Assembly: GCA_039881145.1 (NCBI GenBank) | Contig: JAYKKI010000038.1 | Coordinates: forward strand, 6,622,501-6,686,500 | DNA from: Druceiella hillmani | Taxonomy: Eukaryota; Arthropoda; Insecta; Lepidoptera; Hepialidae | Direction: 5' to 3' | Length of the DNA stretch: 64,000 nt | Part shown: positions 11,130 to 21,838 of the stretch, in pieces | How the letters are laid out: each line of letters starts with the position of its first letter | Position numbering within the stretch: position 1 is the first letter of the stretch | Program-made: the position numbers and the translations under genes | Notes under the pieces: model-generated | The model's input: the letters and a program-made list of their open reading frames with translations, nothing else | Database searches by the model: none | What the model was told of the DNA's origin: nothing

Positions 11130-13012
11130 GGACCACCCCATCTCTTACTGTGGGTGTCATACGAGGCCACTATAGTAGTAACCAGAGGACGAACGGCAGC
11201 CTACTTCTACACACCAATAATCTATCACTGCGATTGCTAACCTGTCTGCCAAGCATGGTGATAAAAATAAATTCCTTCTATGTTTGAGCACAAGAAAACA
11301 ATGACCCTCAGTCCCCGCCAACTCCGCTTGTCCTGCTTCTGGTAGCGGAAATGATAACGGCTGAGCAAAGGTTATACTGAGAATCTTCGGCAAAAATCCA
11401 GCATTAACAACTGGATCTAGTGACCTATAACACACGCATGCTAAGAACTGATGAGAAGATCACCTAGCTATTAAATAAAACTGAGCAAGTAACGACAGCA
11501 CGAAAATGAAACGTGAAATAATCCTCCGGTCGGTTAATGTGCTCTACTACTACGAGGGTGAATAAAAACACAAGTAGTCTCTCGTTACCATTAGAGTCAA
11601 ATTTGTTTTAGCTAGCATGGTATATCTTATATTCAGAATAAAACAACGGTATTCGCTGAAGGTGACACAAGTATACGCACCGACCTAGAAGTCCATATCG
11701 AAACGCGTGGAGGTCATATCCATAGCATTAAACATTTTAAAAGATTACTACATTGGACTACTACTATCATGGGAGACATACAATTAAGCACCAGGCGAAA
11801 TGACTAATTGAGAGTGGAGAAACTGGATTATAGGCAGCAGAAATATAGGTTTAAACGACTGGCTCGCTGTTTAGAGAAGAAGAACCCCTTTATACCTCAT
11901 CTTCAAAAATTGGACGATCGGAAAGTCTCGACGGTGTAATTAAAAACAAGATACATTTGATCTTAAAGACCAAACGACAGATGTTTAATGATGTCTATGT
12001 GATCAGCAATGTAAAAACAGGAAGTTGTTACCGAATGGTAAGGAGCAAATTGAGTCCGAAACTCCAAATAAGACAGGTTTAATTTGATGACGTTTACACT
12101 CCGTCCAGCGCCCGCCAGTATCCAAAAGGTTTTCAGCACGATTTCTCGTTTTGAATATCAATAGAAGTGTGTAACAGTGAAAAGGGTCCAAAGTATTTGC
12201 AAAAAATTCCCAGAGCCAGTAGACAAAGCTGAAGACCGACAATGGCGACGTAGTTTTGTTCAGATCAGAGGTTGACAGTTCTACCAACACCTATAGGTCT
12301 CATCACAAGAACCAATCGACATCATGTTCAATTACCTAAGAACCAAATTATCCCAACCAGATGTCCAACAACTACTGTTGAGACAACAAGGCGCTTGGTA
12401 ACGACGGAATTTCATTCGAACTTCTGAAGGCAAGGCAATCAGAAGCTATTCAAATATGTCATATTCGAGACCGATGCGCCCCAATCTTGAAGCAGTGGTG
12501 TAGTGGTGCGATACTACTGATATACTGAGGAATTATAGACCCATCATTCTTCAGAGCTACATATGTAAGTTATTTTTTAATGTTATCCCGTACCGACCCG
12601 CGTGCAGGTGTGACTACTTCCAGCCTCCCGAAAAAGGCGGTTTGAATCGAAAATATGATAGTACCAAACATCACATTTATATGCTACGCTACATTATGCA
12701 GGAGTTTGAGGAGTATAAACGGCCGCTGTGTGTAGGGATTGTGGACTATGAAAAAAACCTTCGATTCTGTTTCATACTGAAGCCTCGAATATCAATTGCG
12801 AACCGGGGCTGTACTTCAGTCCCTACAGCAATGCTATATTGACTACCACTATACTGAAGTGTTGAAATATACATACAATAACACCACCTTATCAGTTCGA
12901 TTAAAACTAGAGCACGGAACCAATTCAGCTGCAGAAAGATATAAGACAAGGAGACGTAATCTCTCCGAAACTCTTCACAATATATACAATCAACTTGAAA
13001 TTTTAATTTGAT
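11130..13012 (+). mobile_element. RTE-like LINE: 5' region, endonuclease and first half of RT
   Basis: The 5' leader at 11130-11410 has the CTTACTGTGGGTGTCATACG phrase familiar from lepidopteran LINEs. The endonuclease follows in broken frames: VTYNTRMLRTDEKIT at about 11418, KVTQVYAPT at about 11660, IMGD for the catalytic MGDFNA at about 11765, and YVISNVKTGSCYRMVRSKL (normally ..NTGSDHR.VR..L) at about 11995. The RT part begins at about 12390 with GNDGISFELLKA and gives GIVDYEK.FDSVSY (motif A, catalytic D present, at about 12735-12780). It then reads D.RQGDVISPKLF at about 12940-12980, where it stops. The RT motif C half and 3' end are missing, so the copy is 3'-truncated or interrupted. 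Frameshifts and stops are numerous. Confidence 0.85.
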
Positions 13013-14465
13013 GATAATAATTGTTGTCCGTTTAGAGTGAAATTATTATTCTGGTTAATAAAATAATTTTAATTGCATTTTTTTTTATTTAACGTTTTGA
13101 GAGATAAAATAAAATCAAACCCACCACACATCCCTTGCATAAATCAAAGCTTAAATAAAAAATACGACTGGGGCGCTACAACTTATCATATGTTACTTTA
13201 TAAATAATTGCGTCATGAACAATGTCTCTATTATACAACGCACTTTCTGTAAATATTTTGGTTTTTTTTTTCATTTGAATATATTATCAAATATTTTGAA
13301 ACTGTCTGCTTACTTTCCAGATGGAGTATTTCTAGAATGCTATCAGTCTAAAAGCTTAGACCATACATACTTTCCTTTTGAATTTTGATTTCAGCTTCGA
13401 GACTCTTCGTAGACTCCATTTCACCAATCCATTTTGCAAAAAACAAATATTGGGACCGTATCTTGCATCGTAAATACCGCGATCTCGACAAATCGATTTT
13501 TGTAGCAACACTTTATTCATATATAAAGTGTATGCTTGTAAAGAAACACAAATTAACGTATTAGAAATATGTAAGCCGGATTTTCAGCAACACAGATCTA
13601 AAGAAAATGCCCTATCCGAGCTGGAAAAAAATCATTCCATTGACTATAAGTACCGAAAGGAAAATAAGCTGGTACACAATAAATATTACGTACTAATTGA
13701 TTAGAATATCAGCGCTTCTATTGGGGATTACCCTGCATTTTGTTGATGTTGTCATAGTTCACATTGTAAATTGTGAACGTGATATTTATGAATGCGAATA
13801 TTTAAAAACTAAGAAACTAAGATACACAAAATATTTCACTATACCTTTTTCATATTTACACATACTATTGTTTACACTTATGAATCTGTCATGGGATTTT
13901 GACTGTAGCAATCAATGTAATCATCAATTTAATACACTTATTTTAATTAATCGACTCGGAGACTAAAGTGTGATATTAATATCTCAGGTTATAATACATA
14001 CTTGTAACGAGTGAAACAATTTTTAAATTCACTTTGAAAACTATATTCGGCCTTTTAATGCTTCATTTTAAAATAAAATATTGGCATATTATAATTCGTC
14101 GTTCATTGTACCTTTATAATAGCATGTGTTTCATATTAGGGGATTAAAAATATGAGTAAGATAATCAAAGTGTGTCAAATAAGGTGCGAGGTCTAATGAA
14201 AGTAAAAAGCGTCAAGACTACAAAGTACCCACATTAAATATAACGCTTATTTTCGTTTCTTCCGATCGGTCGTAATAACTGGCTCCACTTTTACGGTCGT
14301 CGCATATATTTTTCCACTAATTACACGCGTCGTAGGAGACCGTCTCGCACAGGCGACCTCTACATGTGGGCGATAATATTTTCACAGATCCTTTCAATTA
14401 ATTTCGTTTTACAATCATTAGTGTTTTTAATGTGCCATTATATTTGAGACATGAGACTTCGTCTG
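13013..14465. other. AT-rich stretch, no gene recognised
   Basis: An open frame at 13697-13966 (89 codons, hydrophobic) shows no known motif. A slightly GC-richer patch at 14250-14380 has several CpGs. Nothing further can be supported. Confidence 0.3.
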
Positions 14466-14468
14466 CAG

Positions 14469-14469
<1 letters not shown>

Positions 14470-14530
<61 letters not shown>
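14470..14530. repeat. (TA)n microsatellite
   Basis: Uninterrupted AT dinucleotide run of about 60 bases. Confidence 0.95.
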
Positions 14531-14532
<2 letters not shown>

Positions 14533-14689
14533 CCTTAGAATATAGGAAAAGCAAAGACAATCAAGAGATATTTAGGGCACACAAATTAATATTATTTTAA
14601 AGCAAGAATAATAAGACATAACCTGAATATAGAGATAACCTGAGCTATACATAAAACTAGAATTCTTTAACATTCCTCATAACGTTATA

Positions 14690-15110
14690 AATTTTATCCG
14701 CTCACCAAATTTGATAAGCTCCTATCTTTCCACCAGAAGCAAACTTTTTAAACTCGAATATTTTGTTCGTGAGAGTTAAAAGGATTGCGTGATAGCCACC
14801 CATGCAACCTTGGCGTGTTATTTACTTGAGGTAAAATATTAATTAACACGTTAATATAGCTACCTCCGTTCGGAAATGAATCACCGTGACGTGCTGCACC
14901 TTGGAAGGAGGGTGCTTTCAGCCTGCTATCGACGACGTAATACCGCTTCAACAATACATTTCCATAGCGCGCATGAATTTGTTACATGTCGTATGGTAAT
15001 GCGCTGCTAGAGTAGTGAATCGCTGTATTTTAACGACTATGTTTTAGAACGCCTTCTGTCACATGTCGTTAATAAATTAAATTACGTACAGGTGCCAGTT
15101 ACGTATTCGG
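14690..15110. promoter_or_regulatory. Complex noncoding block, possible enhancer
   Basis: About 400 bases of balanced, high-complexity sequence in the AT-rich desert downstream of the POU gene, with no simple repeats. It carries several homeodomain-type ATTA cores and E-box-like words. A 68-codon minus-strand frame is present but looks non-protein-like. Treating it as a cis-regulatory candidate is inference from complexity and locus type only. Confidence 0.2.
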
Positions 15111-15945
15111 TGTTAATTTACAACATTCCTATTTTACTTAAATATAGTAGCTCTACATTTTTCTGCAGGTTTCTTTCACGATCTTGCAAATGCAACCAGT
15201 GAAACAAAATGTCTAACTAAACTAATTGTTTCATAGACCCCTTGGTGATATCCGTAGTAATACTTATACGTGTTAACTTGTCGCATATGATATAATCGAA
15301 GCTTTTTGTTATAATATTCCATTGAAACAAATTTAATGATGGTCCAATATAAGCATTAAAATAGTGTCACATATCTGTTCCCTTCAAATTCAAACTTCTT
15401 AAAAAAATAAAAATATTTTTACCGACTCAATACTTTCATACATTGCACAGTACTATTTACAAAAAAAAGAATACATGCATCCTTACAATTTTTAAATATA
15501 TTTACCCAAGAAGTGAAAAATAAACAAATTGGCGGACAATTAAAAAAATAATGAATGTAAAATCAACTTTAAAAATAAAGACATACATGAATTCTGACAC
15601 GAGTGTCAGTTGTTATTATCTGCTTAACAAATGTATTACCTATGACAATATTTTTTTTAATTTCCCCAATAAAAGATCAATATGAATATGTCTTGCTTCT
15701 TTATCTCGTATGACATTAATAACACCCAAAGTATAATAAAAATATATGTACATTAAAACCATTTACCTATGCGTCGATCGTTTTCAATAATCAACGACAC
15801 CATTATAGAAACAGTAGTAAGATTATATTAAAGTGTGTGTACTTAATTGATTAACCTATACTTTTTTATCGCTACAGTTATCTACCGCTTAGCATTATTG
15901 CATAAAATAAAGTATTTAGCCTGTGATGAAGGATAAATTATACCA
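15111..15945. other. AT-rich stretch, nothing recognised
   Basis: Poly-A and AT-rich text without coding potential or repeat structure that I could identify. Confidence 0.3.
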
Positions 15946-15949
15946 TATA

Positions 15950-16320
15950 GATGGAGATCCGTCACGAATCGACGGTAATTCGAAAGGAACGTCTGTGGCC
16001 GAACCGGAAGTTCACTACGAATATGATCAGTTCCGTACCTTATAAATGAATGTTAATATATTAACAGTTTGACGTCCGCACGTATGATCACATTCTTTTA
16101 CCTGTCGCCAGTGCGTTTTACATGGATCCAACTGCCTGTCGCCGGAGTGTTTCGAGAAACCAAACAGAATTTTATTAAAAATGGAAATCTGCACAATTTT
16201 CAATCTTGCCCGCTATTTTTGAAGCATCTTTATAACGAAATTTCGAATATAAATAGAATTACTCACGACAGTCTCCTCGTGATATTTTGTCACCGGCATG
16301 ATTAATATAGTGTCACCGGC
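15950..16320. promoter_or_regulatory. Complex noncoding block, possible enhancer
   Basis: Balanced composition with CpGs, a doubled CCTGTCGCC (about 16101 and 16135) and a doubled TGTCACCGGCAT (about 16290 and 16312). A 78-codon plus-strand frame has no recognisable motif. Regulatory function is inferred only from complexity and location in the desert around a developmental gene. Confidence 0.2.
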
Positions 16321-16879
16321 ATTTATCCGATAGTTTTCAGATGAGACCAATTGAACGGTTAAAAGTAGTTTTCCCTTTCTTTAAAATTTCAAAGCTAATT
16401 TTAGTGCCTCCGATATACTCCTTGCACACTGACTTTCTTTCACAGGTCATTGATAACTAGAATGTATTTCATAAATCTTATTTTATTACATTTATAATCT
16501 TATTTTTAGGTGACTGCTTCTGATTGAAGTTCTCGTTTGTTATATGCAAGTAGGGTACATATAATTTTCATTTTAAATTCAATATTTCATACTTTTATCG
16601 TTACCTGGCCTTTAAGTAAATCTAATTAAACTACATATTTTTCTATTTACAATAATTAACTGACTTAGTCTCTTAACTAATACGGTTAATTAAAAAATGT
16701 ATCGCTCTAAATCCTAAACCAAAATGGGGCAAATAATGCTGACAGCCGCGCATAACGTAAATGTATTTTAACGAGCAGTCATAAAAGTATATCTCACGGT
16801 AAGACAAACATTTTATTTTGCCACATAGTTTAATCGCGAATAGCTGTTTAATTGGGGATCAATATGCATATGTAAAGTA

Positions 16880-17060
16880 CGGTCACTAAATCGGGCTACT
16901 AAGAAATGGCGCAGCGTGAAGTGAAACATGATATTTCACTCGCGAAAAAAGAATTGTGTTTTATGCAAATGTGAGCGGAGAAGGAGGCGACGTGCACAGT
17001 CGCAGACATACGTACAGTGCCATATTGTACACCACATGACAAGAATTTCTTTAACGTCAC
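16880..17060. promoter_or_regulatory. Complex block with an octamer (POU) site
   Basis: Contains the exact POU octamer ATGCAAAT at 16963-16970 in a CpG-containing, high-complexity segment. A second octamer lies at 17458-17465. Class III POU proteins bind this word, and auto-regulation of the gene at 43 kb is conceivable. By base composition about five octamers are expected in the window by chance and I counted nine, so the site alone is weak evidence. Confidence 0.2.
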
Positions 17061-17608
17061 TTTAAAACTGAACTCTTATTAATATTATAGTGGCTAAATT
17101 TTGCTTAAAGATAATCTAAAAAAAATGATATCGAATATAAAGAAAACGCGTACGTCTGCGTATTAGATTAAATCCACCGACTTTGGGATGGAAAAGTAAA
17201 AAAATATTTAATAATAACAGCTTTATAGTCTTTACATTTCTTATTCCATTTTCAATATTATTTGAATTTTTCCATATAATATACTAAATAATTATTAAAA
17301 TACGTCAATAATTTATATTTAAGAAAATATAATAAACTAGCTTATCTAAAAGTCATTTTAGTTCCATTTCAAATAACCTTCAGAAAGGTATATCAGTAGT
17401 ATTACTTTATTTGTTTTGAAGTAAAACTTCTTACGTTAAATTTTATATCCCAAAGGGATGCAAATTCTCCAAAAATATTGAATAAACTTGGACAAGTATT
17501 CCATGTCGTCATATGTTAAATCTTTAAAAGTGCAGCATTCTGTAATTCAACTTAGGTGCTTTTATCCGTTATCCATTTTCACGAAAATGTGAGAACGTTA
17601 GATAATAG

Positions 17609-17610
<2 letters not shown>

Positions 17611-17667
<57 letters not shown>

Positions 17668-17682
17668 TGTGTGTGTGTGTGT
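17611..17682. repeat. (TA)n followed by (GT)n microsatellite
   Basis: AT run at 17611-17664 followed, after a 3-base gap, by a GT run to about 17682. Confidence 0.95.
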
Positions 17683-18084
17683 ATAAATATATATTATTTG
17701 AATACTAAGGACTTATATATTTATGACGTATACCTTCTGAGCTCAACGACTGTACTTAGTTAAGAGAGGGATTGTAAGTGACTTTATCAAGAGACTAACA
17801 ATATTTTCCATTAGCAAACGGCTGAGCGAAGTTAGGAAAAAATGTTTTTGTCACGGAAAATTTTATCTTTGCTCTATGAATAATAGACCACAACTATTAA
17901 ATGCTCTTATTGAGCTGATACAAGCAGATCATTTAATAGATGATTTAGTTAAGTCAGAGATCTAATTCAGATATGATGTTATCCTATCCCATTGATTTTA
18001 TTTATTTACATAATTAACACATTTTAAATAATTCAACATTTTTCTTAAACCACATATTCGAGTTACAATATACTAAATATTTTG

Positions 18085-18315
18085 TCGTCGTCGTGGTGTG
18101 TTGGATTAATCAAAAGGCATATAGCCTTTGAAGGGGCGGCGTAATCAAAAGGCATATAGCCTTTGAAGGCACCACGGGAACCCGGGTACAATTCTCGGCC
18201 GCTCGTCGAGCGGAGCTGGACTGGTATTCTAGTTGGACTTAAGTGATTGCTCTCGTAGCAAAAAGTCCGCCATACGTATCAATTGTACATATTAAAGTAT
18301 TTAAATAAATAAACA
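18085..18315 (+). mobile_element. tRNA-derived SINE with internal 35-bp duplication
   Basis: A B-box-like word (GGGTACAATTCTCGG at about 18185, compare GGTTCGANTCC) follows a candidate A-box segment starting near GTGGTGTGTTGG. The 3' part, with GTATTCTAGTTGGACTTAAG and CGCCATACGTATCAATTGTA, ends in an AT-rich (AAATAAAT-type) tail typical of lepidopteran SINEs. The word TAATCAAAAGGCATATAGCC is present twice, at 18107 and 18142, a 35-bp tandem duplication between the two boxes. No protein is encoded. Confidence 0.6.
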
Positions 18316-19395
18316 AATGAATAAATACATATTTCTTCAAATATCAGCTGATTCTTTCATATTTTTCTATTATTATGTATCTAAGAAGTATATTGTGACA
18401 AAATAAGATATAAAATTTATTTTTTTGTTGGATTTGTTAACCTTGCTAGATTCTAAATTCGTAAATTCCGTACAATTGCATATAAATACCTGTTTTACGG
18501 TCAAGGGTTGTTTTATTGTGAGTTTATAAATTAATATTGTTGATATCATCATATTGAACAGGAGAAGTTGTTATCGTAGTAATTCTTTCATTAGGTTCTA
18601 AAGTAATTATTCGTAAATAATATTTAATAAGAAATTATTAAAATTATTAACTGGCATATTATTCTAAACTCTAACAAAGGGACTTTGAGCCGCCAAAATA
18701 TGAATTCACAAAATTCTTACAAAATGTTAAAGCACAACAACTTATTCATACCTGCTAGCAAAATCGAGATAAATTATTGAATTAGCATAATGTAACACAA
18801 ATATCCAGCAACAATGGAGTGATTGAACGATGTCAAATGGAGCACGGCAGCATTCGGCGCACCGCGAGGCGCTGATTCGATTGTCAGAAAAACGACAGAT
18901 TCATGCTAAGTTTGACAGTACCGATGCTCTAAAATAAAGCGTAATATGTGATATCGTATCAATTAATAGTATACATTATTACTTCAGTTTGATGGAACTT
19001 CGATAGGTAAAATATATCTAGTCTCGAGTTAAAATTCTTTCTCACGCATTAATTTTAACTTATGCGTCCGTGTACGTTTCTGCTCTTTTTTCCATTTTAT
19101 CACAAACACATTCTATATTATTTGACTTGGCCCGTTACCAATCCACAGTTTTTTTAAGTACTTTTACCAAAAGTATATCTGTTACTAAAACTACATCTGA
19201 TAATTAAATTTAAATAGTTGCTTTGTGCCACATTTATCGTAATACGGTACGTGTATGTGTTACCAGATACTTTGAAAAATATATTTGTTTCACTATTTGA
19301 AATAAGTAAATTTTTTTAAACAACCTTTATTGGGTATGCATGATACAATCTTAATATACAATTAATTAATTATCACTGATGAACTGTACTTGATT
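18316..19395. other. AT-rich stretch, no gene recognised
   Basis: A patch at about 18800-18960 is GC-richer (GGAGCACGGCAGCATTCGGC and onwards) and could be a small conserved block. Otherwise AT-rich with no motif. Confidence 0.3.
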
Positions 19396-19399
19396 TTAT

Positions 19400-20500
19400 T
19401 TTCTAATAAGTGGTGTGCGGGTTTACTGCACCAATATTCAGCTCGCAGATAAATTAAGTTTAGTAATGAGGTTTGATACATAGCTTTATCTGTTCATGGG
19501 TAATATCCAAAACTCTAATATCTTCTACGTTGGTACGGTTAAAGAGTCGTTGTTCGTATTTAATAGCATATTCTTGTATAACTTCGTTAATCCAGTTTAT
19601 GTCTAAGTCGTTGTGAATTTCTTGATTAGTTACATAATGATATGCATTTGTAATCATACGCAAAAACTTACTTTGGCTTCGTCGGATTATATTACTGCTT
19701 GATACATCCTCAAAGCTGGATACTATATTTCAAAATCGGTTAGATGATAGAAAGGTAAATTAGCCGCTTATAGTTGAAGTTAAACATGGAATGATATCTA
19801 ACCAACCACAACATTTGTCTTTGTTTCAACCTAATATGCTGAGCTTTTACTTTAACTTGGTATTTCCAATTAAGCCTACTATCCAGATGAAGTCCAAGAT
19901 ATTTGCTGAATCTGCTTTTGGGACTTGAATTCCATTAAGACAAGATTAATGTTTGTTTAATGCAAATGTGACATGAATGAATTTAGACTCGTTGAGTTTC
20001 ATTTTCCAATCGATGGTCCATCTGTTGATTTTGTCAATTACTTCTTGCAATTTTTGGTGGCTTGGCTTTGCGTATTTGCAGTTACCATCACTACTGTATT
20101 ATTAGCAAAAGTACCTATGAGGATTGTTTTCTGTAGTGGGAATATTAGCGGCATACAATAGATAGAAAAGAGGTCCTAAGACACTTTCTTACAGTCAAGT
20201 GTACTGGATAGAAACCTGAATATCCTCTGAACCTTCTATCCGATAGATAGGACTTAAGTAATTGACAATAGTTCGTCAATAGCAATTGATCATTTTATGA
20301 ACGCGACTTTCATACCACACTCTGTCAAAAGCCTGAGATACGTCCAAGAACACTGTAGGGCAATATTTTCTTTCCTCGAATGCCTTTTCGATTTTGACTA
20401 TTACTTTATGGACTTGGTCGGTGGTAGAACGTTTATTTCTAAATCCAAATTGGGACACTCATTCACGAGTGATGAGATATTTGTCAAATAATTTGGATAT
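19400..20500 (-). mobile_element. Jockey-like non-LTR retrotransposon, degraded RT
   Basis: On the minus strand, 20458-20276 reads SQFGFRNKRSTTDQVHK, ...FLDVSQAFDRVWYE. These are RT motifs 1 and A of the Jockey group, with the catalytic D in FLDVSQAFD. At about 20125-20085 it reads GTFANNTVVM, where motif C is normally TFADDTA, so both aspartates are asparagine. Further on, 19663-19460 reads ITNAYHYVTNQEIHNDLDINWINEVI, the typical thumb/C-terminal segment (NAPWYV.N..IH.DL.I..V...I). Frameshifts separate the blocks. No 5' ORF or poly-A tail was identified. Confidence 0.85.
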
Positions 20501-21640
20501 TGAGGGTAACAGTGATATCGGTCTGTACTATGTTATCTATTCCCCTGGTTTACCAGGTTTTAATAAAATTATTAATGGAATAAAGAATAGAAGATTTTTT
20601 TAAAAACATTTTTTCTCTAGTTTGAAGATTACAGCCTGTCACCGATATATACCAAATAATTGCAGTAGTAAAATCCAATAAATTTGTTACAAGTATCGTA
20701 CATACAATTTTAGAAAGTTCTAAAATTCAAAGTTTTACGCATATGAATTCACTTTTTAAAAATATTTCATTTGTAGGTTTTTATTTTCTAATTTTAATTT
20801 TCGAAATGTTTTGCGACATATTTGGTTCAATTTCCTTCTCTACATACATGTTTAGTTAAAATTCAAGCGTGGGTCAACGAATAGAAAACAAAGTTTCGTT
20901 CCAAGAAATAAAAACTATCTTAGTAGTTAAATTTGAAGAACTTCCTTCATGACATTTTACAGTTCCACAAAACGGTAAATCGCTGATGGGATCGAATTAC
21001 ATGTGTGGGTCACCTTTATCGAGTGAGAACCATATATTAGCATTTTATAGTCCATCCTCTCGATCTGTTGTATTTATTTCAGAATATTATAATAAATTTC
21101 ATTAAACATTGTTGTGGAAAAGCAAATGAATTGAATTTCAACTCAGCAAAAGTTAGACATGTTTTCTTTTACATCGTTTAATTTTCTTTTATATCTTTAC
21201 CTTATTTATTATTTTGTTAAGCACTTACTTTTTTCTAACTGTCAGTACAAAGCTTGTAGTCCGTTAGTGAGACAAGTTAATTTATCCCACAGGGTTAAGA
21301 ATTTTTTATTACTAAAATTCATCCTTGAAACTTAATGAGCCCCATTTATTTGATTGTGAATAACTTCCAGCTTGAAGAATAAATGATTTCGTATACCTGT
21401 AGTAAATTGCTAACAATAGAACAAAACTATAAACGAGCTATGTTTAATTATTCATGACTGTGAGATAATATTTCTCATTCTATTTTCTATTAATTACTTG
21501 AAAAATAATTTAGAAAAACTAGCTTTTACATTAACTCACTTCAATAGTAGTGCGCATGTTTTTTTTTTATTTAATAATTCAGTCGAGGGGCATTATATAC
21601 ATATAGCTTCTGTTCACATTAAATACCCTCTAAGACGAAA
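20501..21640. other. AT-rich stretch, no gene recognised
   Basis: Nothing identifiable apart from AT-rich text leading into a TA microsatellite. Confidence 0.3.
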
Positions 21641-21646
21641 AGCCAA

Positions 21647-21648
<2 letters not shown>

Positions 21649-21728
<80 letters not shown>
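21649..21728. repeat. (TA)n microsatellite
   Basis: About 80 bases of alternating TA, about 110 bases before the left end of the pogo-like transposon. Confidence 0.95.
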
Positions 21729-21731
<3 letters not shown>

Positions 21732-21838
21732 ATAATATAATACTGTCCTAATAATAATTGGGTAATAAAATGAAATAAAAAAAGTATTACGTTCTCCTAT
21801 CATCAAGAAGCGTGACCTTCTGCATTGATTGTACGGTA

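Noticed and set aside
12003..12290. 95-codon minus-strand frame
   Set aside because: Antisense shadow of the RTE-like LINE, whose plus strand carries recognisable motifs.
18180..18205. Possible tRNA gene
   Set aside because: Only a B-box-like word is present, with no foldable acceptor or T-arm; context and AT-rich tail fit a SINE.
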